Part shown: in pieces, positions 7,101-11,073 of the stretch
Position numbering within the stretch: the first letter of the stretch is position 1
How the letters are laid out: each line of letters opens with the position of its first letter
NCBI GenBank assembly: GCA_963625535.1
Contig: CAVFUK010000071.1
Coordinates: 1-11,073, forward strand
Direction: 5' to 3'
Source of the DNA: Phocaeicola_A sp963625535
GTDB taxonomy: Bacteria; Bacteroidota; Bacteroidia; Bacteroidales; Bacteroidaceae
DNA length: 11,073 nucleotides
The notes under the pieces: model-generated
Databases searched by the model: none
Told to the model about the DNA's origin: nothing
What the model saw: only the letters and a program-made list of their open reading frames with translations
Program-made: the position numbers and the translations under genes

Positions 7101-7872
7101 AGGGCTCCACGGTGGTGGGGAAGTTGTGCGTCTCGGCCTTCAGCGAGATGACGGTCTTGATGTCCTTGATGATGAAATAGTCCGACGTGGAGTGGTCCGC
7201 GGGTGCGAACTGCTCCACCACGGGACCTTCGGCGAAGGCCACATTATCCTTGTATGCGGAGATAATCTTGTTGGGGTTCTCGGCGGTGGTTTTCTTTATC
7301 ATTTGGAAGAGGGACGACTCCATCTCCTTGCCGTCGATGATGAACGTGCCGCCGAAGATTTTGTGGCGGCAGTGCTCGGAGTTTATCTGTGCGAAGCCGA
7401 ACACCTCGGAGTCGGTGAGCTCGCGTCCGAGGTCCTTCTCCACCTTCAGCAGATAGTCCATCTCCTCGCGCGAGAGGGCGAGTCCCTCCTTCTCGTTGTA
7501 CTCCTCGAGGTTCTCGACGTATATGATAGGCTCGGGCTTGCGGTTGGTGGTGAACGCCTCTTGGTCGAGCCCCTTGTACATGCGTTGCAGCATAGGGTCG
7601 TAGTCGGCGTTCTCGTCCTTCACGGGGAAGTATTCCTCGATGCGGGTGATTCCCTCGAGGCCCATGTTCTGGGTGATTTCCACGGCATTCGTGCTCCAGG
7701 GGGTGATCATCTCCCTGCGCGGACCGACGAAGCAGCCAGTGAGGCTCTCCTTGCTCTCCTGCTTGGCGTCGCCGTAGAGCCAGCAGAGTTTCGCTACATC
7801 TTCAGAGGATAACTCGTGGTTGCACTCGGTGGCAATCACGTTCTTTTCTGAGGTTCTGAAAAATAGAATCAT
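4168..7872 (-). CDS. purL: Phosphoribosylformylglycinamidine synthase (single-chain PurL)
   Basis: This enzyme catalyses the fourth step of de novo purine synthesis: FGAR, glutamine and ATP give FGAM, glutamate, ADP and phosphate, in the cytoplasm. The 1234 residues match the long form in which synthase and glutaminase are fused; Bacteroidetes members are of about this size. The N-terminal region carries VGPRREMITPWSTNA. INSEHCRHKIFGG lies around residues 163-175 (His167), and the ATP/substrate loop ETHNFPTTVEPFNG around 247-260 is followed by GASTGTGGEIRD. The C-terminal class I glutaminase has GVCNGCQLM with nucleophile Cys1079 and the His1192/Glu1194 pair in MPHLER, so the catalytic triad is complete. 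The ATG at 7872 lies about 45 bases after a predicted transcription start, without a Shine-Dalgarno sequence. It is transcribed alone, away from the divergent exporter gene, and ends at a hairpin terminator. No purine riboswitch is visible in the short leader. Confidence 0.98.
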   Translation of the reverse strand: MILFFRTSEKNVIATECNHELSSEDVAKLCWLYGDAKQESKESLTGCFVGPRREMITPWSTNAVEITQNMGLEGITRIEEYFPVKDENADYDPMLQRMYKGLDQEAFTTNRKPEPIIYVENLEEYNEKEGLALSREEMDYLLKVEKDLGRELTDSEVFGFAQINSEHCRHKIFGGTFIIDGKEMESSLFQMIKKTTAENPNKIISAYKDNVAFAEGPVVEQFAPADHSTSDYFIIKDIKTVISLKAETHNFPTTVEPFNGASTGTGGEIRDRMGGGKGSWPIAGTAVYMTSYPRTDEGREWEEILPVRKWLYQTPEQILIKASNGASDFGNKFGQPLICGSVLTFEHQEGDTFYGYDKVIMLAGGVGYGTQRDCLKGKPEKGNKIVVLGGDNYRIGLGGGSVSSVETGRYSSGIELNAVQRANAEMQKRANNVVRALCEEDVNPIVSIHDHGSAGHVNCLSELVEECGGLIDMSKLPIGDKTLSAKEIIANESQERMGLLIKEEAIEHVRKIAERERAPMYVVGETTGDARFAFEQADGVRPFDLAVDQMFGSSPKTYMVDKTVERHYEDVTYDAAHLNEYLNRVLQLEAVACKDWLTNKVDRSVTGKIARQQCQGELQLPLSDCGVVALDYRGVKGIATSLGHAPQAALANPAAGSVLSVAEALTNIVWAPFADGMDSLSLSANWMWPCRSQEGEDARLYTAVKALSDFCCELHINVPTGKDSLSMTQKYPGGEKVISPGTVIVSAGGEVADIKKVVSPVLVNDPKTTIYHVDFSFDKLRLGGSAFAQSLGKVGDDVPTVQNPEYFRDAFLAIQELVNKGLLLAGHDISAGGLITTLLEMCFANTEGGMEISLNKIMEDDLIKVLFAENPGVVIQVKNKHKEEVKKILEDAGVGYVKLGAPTDERHILVTKGDATYQFGIDYLRDVWYSSSYLLDRKQSMNGCAKERFENYKRQPLEMAFGPQFTGKLSQYGLDPDRRTPSGIRAAIIREKGTNGEREMAYMLYLAGFDVKDVTMTDLISGRETLEDVNFIVFCGGFSNSDVLGSAKGWAGGFLFNPKAKATLDKFYSRPDTLSLGVCNGCQLMMELGLINPDHKKKGRMMHNTSHKFESAFLGLTIPTNRSVLFGSLSGYKLGIWVAHGEGKFSLPYAEDKYNVIAKYSYDEYPGNPNGSDYSVAGLASDDGRHVALMPHLERAFFPWQCAYYPADRRESDQVTPWIEAFVNAKNWVVKNKK

Positions 7873-7923
7873 ATACGTAAATAATTTTGTTTTGTAAACG
7901 TGTCCTATTCACTTAAGAATGCG

Positions 7924-7954
7924 CAAAGTTAAGCAAAACCCTCGGCACCGGAAA
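7924..7954 (-). promoter_or_regulatory. purL promoter (Bacteroidetes -33/-7 type)
   Basis: On the minus strand the -7 box TAACTTTG (7931-7924) fits TAnnTTTG exactly. Nineteen bases upstream is TTTC (7954-7951), one mismatch from the TTTG -33 element and at the expected 19-21 base spacing. The start should fall near 7917-7919, giving a leader of about 45 bases before the purL ATG. No operator palindrome is evident in the leader. Confidence 0.65.
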
Positions 7955-8057
7955 GAAAAGAGGAAAAAAAGAGTGCCAGGGCGGTGCCTTGAGGCCCGAA
8001 AACGGCGGCGGATAGAAAAAATTGCACCTATCGTGATACTATAACAAAAAAAAGTGG

Positions 8058-8065
8058 CATCTTTG
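8058..8065 (+). promoter_or_regulatory. Possible -7 box abutting the exporter start codon
   Basis: CATCTTTG matches TAnnTTTG with one mismatch at the first base and is followed by CAAC and then the ATG at 8070. If used, transcription would begin at or within a few bases of the start codon, giving a leaderless message. No TTTG-like -33 element is seen at 19-21 bases upstream, so the call is weak. The intergenic stretch 7932-8057 also carries GGCACC (7944-7949) and GGTGCC (7983-7988) as a widely spaced inverted repeat. Confidence 0.35.
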
Positions 8066-8069
8066 CAAC

Positions 8070-8732
8070 ATGAATTATTGGTTAGAACAAGTATCGCTGT
8101 TAGAATTTCTAATGAAGGGCTTCGTGATAGGCGTGGTGGTCTCCGCGCCCCTAGGCCCTGTGGGGGTACTGTGCATACAACGGACTCTGAACAAAGGTCG
8201 CGCCTACGGTTTCGTCACCGGCTTGGGAGCGGCCCTGAGCGACATTATCTATGCGCTGATAACCGGCTACGGCATGAGCTTCGTCTTCGACTTCATCCAG
8301 GCGAACATCTTCTACCTGCAGCTCATCGGCAGCATCATGTTGCTCATCTTCGGCATCTACACGTTCCGCAGCAATCCGGTGCGCTCCATCCGCCCGGTGA
8401 GCGCCAACAAAGGCACGCTGGTGCACAACTTCGTGACGGCATTCTTCGTCACCCTCTCCAATCCGCTCATCATCTTCCTGTTCATCGGATTCTTCGCCCG
8501 CTTCGCCTTTGTGCTGCCCGAGATTCCGGTGTACGAACAGACGTTGGGCTACATCGCCATCGTGACGGGAGCCGTGTCGTGGTGGTTCTGGACCACCTTC
8601 TTCATAAGCAAGATACGCAACCGCTTCAACCTGCGGGGCATCTGGCTGCTCAACCGCATCATAGGCGGCGTGGTCATCGTGCTGTCGCTGGCGGGCTTCT
8701 TCTGGACCATCACGGGCAACTCACTCTATTGA
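8070..8732 (+). CDS. LysE/RhtB-family exporter
   Basis: This 220-residue inner-membrane protein has about six hydrophobic segments. The family exports amino acids and related small molecules; the substrate here cannot be told from sequence. Signature positions seen are SAPLGPVGVLCIQRTL (25-40), the conserved APxGP turn, GRAYGF (43-48) and TGLGAALSD (50-58). In the middle NPLIIFLFIGFFARF contains the family's conserved Asn-Pro, and a final hydrophobic helix ends near the C-terminus. Length is normal for the family (about 200-220). The start at 8070 keeps the first transmembrane helix intact and is the first ATG in the frame. It is divergent from purL and is followed after 14 bases by the DUF4924-like gene on the same strand, so the two are probably one operon. 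Confidence 0.92.
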   Translation: MNYWLEQVSLLEFLMKGFVIGVVVSAPLGPVGVLCIQRTLNKGRAYGFVTGLGAALSDIIYALITGYGMSFVFDFIQANIFYLQLIGSIMLLIFGIYTFRSNPVRSIRPVSANKGTLVHNFVTAFFVTLSNPLIIFLFIGFFARFAFVLPEIPVYEQTLGYIAIVTGAVSWWFWTTFFISKIRNRFNLRGIWLLNRIIGGVVIVLSLAGFFWTITGNSLY

Positions 8733-8746
8733 AACAGATCGGGAAC

Positions 8747-9298
8747 ATGTTTATAGCTGAACAACTGAAACAACGGAACATCGCCGAATACCTATTATAT
8801 ATGTGGCAAGTGGAGGACCTTCTGCGTGCCAACGGGCTCGACATCGACAAAATCCGCCAGACCGTCATCGACCCTTGTCAGCTGGACGACGACCGCCGGG
8901 CGAAGCTCATCCAGTGGTACGAGGATTTGATAAACATGATGCACCTCGAGGGGGTGGTGGAGAACGGCCATCTGCAGATCAACAAGAACGTCATCCTCCG
9001 GTTGACGGACCTTCACCTGCAGTTGCTGCGCTCGCCTAAGGTGCCCTACTACGGAGCGGCCTACTACAAGGTGCTGCCCTACATCGTGGAGCTACGTGCC
9101 AAGGACCGCCAACACGACACCCCCGAGCTGGAGGTCTGCTTCAACGCCCTCTACGGCGTGTTGCTGCTGCGCCTTCAGAAGCGGGAGGTGACCGAGGCCA
9201 CGGCCAAGGCAGTGGAGGAAATCAGCAAGTTCATCTCCCTGCTGGCGAACTATTACGACAAAGACCGCAAGGGCGAGCTGGACAAGCTGCTGGAGTAG
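8747..9298 (+). CDS. DUF4924-like Bacteroidetes protein
   Basis: This is a 183-residue soluble, strongly helical, charged protein with no signal peptide or membrane segment. It begins MFIAEQLKQRNIAEYLLYMW and contains VEDLLRANGLDIDKI; both look like the family of unknown function DUF4924, which is found almost only in Bacteroidetes. Its biochemical role is not known to me. The ATG at 8747 is chosen over a longer frame that opens upstream at 8054, because that extension runs antiparallel in sense to the exporter gene and is plainly a shadow of it. It lies 14 bases after the exporter stop codon, and GGGAAC just before the ATG is at most a weak ribosome site. Co-transcription with the exporter is likely, but a shared function is not shown. 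Confidence 0.85.
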   Translation: MFIAEQLKQRNIAEYLLYMWQVEDLLRANGLDIDKIRQTVIDPCQLDDDRRAKLIQWYEDLINMMHLEGVVENGHLQINKNVILRLTDLHLQLLRSPKVPYYGAAYYKVLPYIVELRAKDRQHDTPELEVCFNALYGVLLLRLQKREVTEATAKAVEEISKFISLLANYYDKDRKGELDKLLE

Positions 9299-9329
9299 AA
9301 GACCTGCAGGCTCGGCTTTCCGGTAGGAG

Positions 9330-9625
9330 CGGCTCGATGGACGGCCTCGGTGGAGGAACGAACTTCCGATTTCGACCTATTTGGTCGAAGCGGTGGGTTA
9401 AAGATTTTTCGAAGGGACGGCCTTTTATTTCGGCCTTTAGGTCGAAGGAGAGAAACGGCTCGATGTAGGACGAATTCCTGAAGGAACGAACTTCCGATTT
9501 CTACCTCTTAGGTCGAAGTGGTGGGTTAAAGATTTTCCGAAGGGACGGTCCTTTATTTCGACCCTTAAGTCGAAGAAGAGGAACGGCTCGATTTAGGGCG
9601 ATTTTCCGGAGGGACGGCCCTATGG
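9330..9625. repeat. 126-128 bp tandem repeat, about 2.3 copies, with internal hairpins
   Basis: CGGCTCGAT begins three units at 9330, 9456 and 9584, spaced 126 and 128 bases. The first two are full length and share blocks such as GGAACGAACTTCCGATTTC, GGTGGGTTAAAGATTTT and CGAAGGGACGG in the same order; the third is cut short after GGGACGG (about 9619). Each full unit holds two small hairpins: TTCGACC/GGTCGAA (9371-9377 with 9383-9389) and TTCGGCC/GGTCGAA (9429-9435 with 9440-9446) in unit 1, and the corresponding TTCTACC/GGTCGAA (9499-9517) and TTCGAC/GTCGAA (9557-9574) in unit 2. It fills most of the gap between the DUF4924-like gene and prfC and contains no plausible gene. Confidence 0.8.
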
Positions 9626-9752
9626 TGCGGCCCCTGCGGTTTCCAGTGCTTCCCGATAGGGGAGGCGGCCTGGGGATGAGAAACGAGAAAAAAGTATGAA
9701 AAACCCCTTTCCCGCGCGTGTGGGGAGGGATTCCTTATTTATAAAGTTAGTA
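9626..9752 (+). other. Region directly upstream of prfC
   Basis: The stretch is rich in G and C runs and ends in an A/T-rich segment (9731-9752) that probably serves as the ribosome-loading region, as is usual in Bacteroidetes. I see no exact TAnnTTTG box in it, so the prfC promoter is not identified; it may lie within the tandem repeat or the message may come from upstream genes. CCCC and GGGG runs around 9704-9728 could form a modest hairpin. Confidence 0.35.
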
Positions 9753-11073
9753 ATGATGAACGAAATTGAAAGAAGAAGGACTTTTGCGATTATCGCACAC
9801 CCGGATGCCGGTAAGACATCGCTCACCGAGAAACTGCTGCTCTTTGGCGGACAGATACAGGTGGCAGGCGCTGTGAAGTCGAACAAGATAAAGAAGACAG
9901 CCACATCCGACTGGATGGACATCGAGAAGCAACGCGGAATCTCCGTCACCACCTCGGTGATGGAGTTCGACTACCGCGACTATAAGATAAACATCCTCGA
10001 CACCCCTGGACACCAGGACTTCGCCGAGGACACCTACCGCACCTTGACGGCCGTGGACAGCGTCATCATCGTGGTGGACGGCGCCAAGGGCGTGGAGGCT
10101 CAGACCCGCAAGCTGATGGAGGTCTGCCGCATGCGCAACACCCCAGTTATCATCTTCGTCAACAAGATGGACCGCGAGGCCAAGGACCCCTTCGACCTGC
10201 TCGATGAGCTGGAGGAAGAGCTCGTCATCGGCGTGCGCCCCCTCACGTGGCCTATCGAGAGCGGCATCCGCTTCAAGGGAGTCTACAACATCTACGAGCA
10301 CAACCTCAACCTCTTCCAACCCTCCAAACAGACCGTGGCGGAGAAGGTGGCCGTGGACATCAACACCGAGGAGCTCGACCGCCACATCGGCACACCCTTG
10401 GCGGAGAAACTCCGCAGTGAGCTGGAACTGATAGAGGGCGTCTATCCCGAGTTTGACGTGGAGGCCTACCTGCGCGGCGAGTTGGCTCCCGTGTTCTTCG
10501 GCTCGGCGCTCAACAACTTCGGCGTGGAGGAGCTGCTCAACTGCTTCGTGGAGATAGCCCCCTGTCCGCGCCCTGTCACCGCGCTGGAGCGCACCGTGGA
10601 CCCCCAGGAACCCAAGTTCACCGGCTTCGTCTTCAAGATAACCGCCAACATCGACCCCAACCACCGCTCGTGCGTGGCTTTCTGCAAAATCTGCTCCGGA
10701 CGGTTCACCCGCAACACACCCTACTACCACGTGCGCCACGGCAAGACGATGCGCTTCTCGTCGCCCACACAGTTCATGGCCCAGCGCAAGACCACTGTCG
10801 ATGAGGCTTGGGCAGGCGACATCATCGGTCTGCCCGACAACGGCACCTTCAAGATAGGCGACACACTGACCGAGGGCGAGAACCTCCACTTCAAGGGCTT
10901 GCCCAGCTTCTCGCCGGAGATGTTCAAGTACATCGAGAACGCCGACCCCATGAAAGCCAAGCAACTCAACAAGGGCGTGGACCAACTGATGGACGAAGGT
11001 GTGGCGCAGCTCTTCGTGAACCAGTTCAACGGCCGCAAGATTATCGGCACCGTGGGACAGCTGCAGTTCGAGG
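9753..11073 (+). CDS. prfC: Peptide chain release factor 3 (partial, 3' end outside window)
   Basis: RF3 is a ribosome-bound translational GTPase that removes RF1/RF2 after peptide release. The frame is open to the window edge, giving 440 of the usual 520-530 residues. The GTPase motifs are all present: AHPDAGKT (15-22), RGISVTTSV (61-69), DTPGH (83-87), NKMD (136-139) and GSAL (250-253). TWPIESG after the G domain and KTMRFSSPTQFMAQRKT in the second domain fit RF3 rather than EF-G; so does the order DWMDIEKQRGIS. Two consecutive ATG codons (9753 and 9756) could both start it; I take the first, and either gives the same protein but for one Met. No Shine-Dalgarno sequence is seen, only A/T-rich DNA. 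It is on the same strand as the exporter pair but separated from it by 454 bases of mostly repeat DNA. Confidence 0.97.
   Translation, partial: MMNEIERRRTFAIIAHPDAGKTSLTEKLLLFGGQIQVAGAVKSNKIKKTATSDWMDIEKQRGISVTTSVMEFDYRDYKINILDTPGHQDFAEDTYRTLTAVDSVIIVVDGAKGVEAQTRKLMEVCRMRNTPVIIFVNKMDREAKDPFDLLDELEEELVIGVRPLTWPIESGIRFKGVYNIYEHNLNLFQPSKQTVAEKVAVDINTEELDRHIGTPLAEKLRSELELIEGVYPEFDVEAYLRGELAPVFFGSALNNFGVEELLNCFVEIAPCPRPVTALERTVDPQEPKFTGFVFKITANIDPNHRSCVAFCKICSGRFTRNTPYYHVRHGKTMRFSSPTQFMAQRKTTVDEAWAGDIIGLPDNGTFKIGDTLTEGENLHFKGLPSFSPEMFKYIENADPMKAKQLNKGVDQLMDEGVAQLFVNQFNGRKIIGTVGQLQFE

Noticed and set aside
6505..7812. 435-codon plus-strand open frame inside purL
   Set aside because: It lies wholly antisense to the unmistakable PurL coding sequence and is His/Val/Ala/Leu-rich as expected of a shadow.
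7873..7920. Purine riboswitch in the purL leader
   Set aside because: The leader is only about 45 bases and A/T-rich, with no room for the aptamer and none of its conserved bases seen.
9303..9310. CCTGCAGG palindrome after the DUF4924-like gene as a terminator
   Set aside because: There is no loop and no T run, so it is just an 8-base palindrome.
9747..10985. 412-codon minus-strand frame opposite prfC
   Set aside because: prfC on the plus strand has every GTPase motif; the opposite frame is a composition shadow.

Overview
The window looks like a piece of a Bacteroidales chromosome, most likely Prevotellaceae or a close relative. Three things point there: promoters of the Bacteroidetes type (TAnnTTTG -7 box), gene starts without Shine-Dalgarno sequences, and family-typical proteins (a single-chain 1234-residue PurL, a pair of half-size chromate transporters, a LysE/RhtB-type exporter and a DUF4924-like protein). 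The GC content is fairly high and the strands are purine/pyrimidine skewed. This gives long open frames opposite the real genes, which are not coding.

Layout, left to right. Positions 1-765 hold no convincing protein gene. A leftward promoter sits near 375-382, followed by a structured, probably non-coding RNA (about 370 to 219, minus strand) that resembles the Bacteroidales-1/6S-like RNA class. Next come inverted and direct copies of a GCACCTGCGC element (407-550). Positions 766-2469 (minus) encode a 567-residue protein I cannot assign, with a coiled-coil-like N-terminus, a low-complexity linker built partly by a 36-codon duplication, and a helical C-terminal region. Positions 2556-3688 (minus) encode two chromate-transporter-family half proteins overlapping by ATGA. 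A 479-base gap follows, holding an array of roughly 18-bp alternating purine/pyrimidine units and a strong leftward terminator. purL (4168-7872, minus) has a good promoter just upstream. It is divergent from a rightward pair, a LysE-family exporter and a DUF4924-like protein (8070-9298). The next gap (9299-9752) holds 2.3 copies of a 126-128 bp tandem repeat with small TTCGACC/GGTCGAA hairpins. The window closes with the first 440 codons of prfC (release factor 3), cut by the edge.

Functionally this is mainly housekeeping: de novo purine synthesis, translation termination and small-solute or anion transport. I see no defence system, phage, insertion sequence, CRISPR array, tRNA or rRNA. The parts most worth a second look are the intergenic ones (the candidate RNA and several unrelated repeat families filling the gaps) and the unassigned 567-residue protein. 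I did not find a multi-gene system that I could honestly call new.
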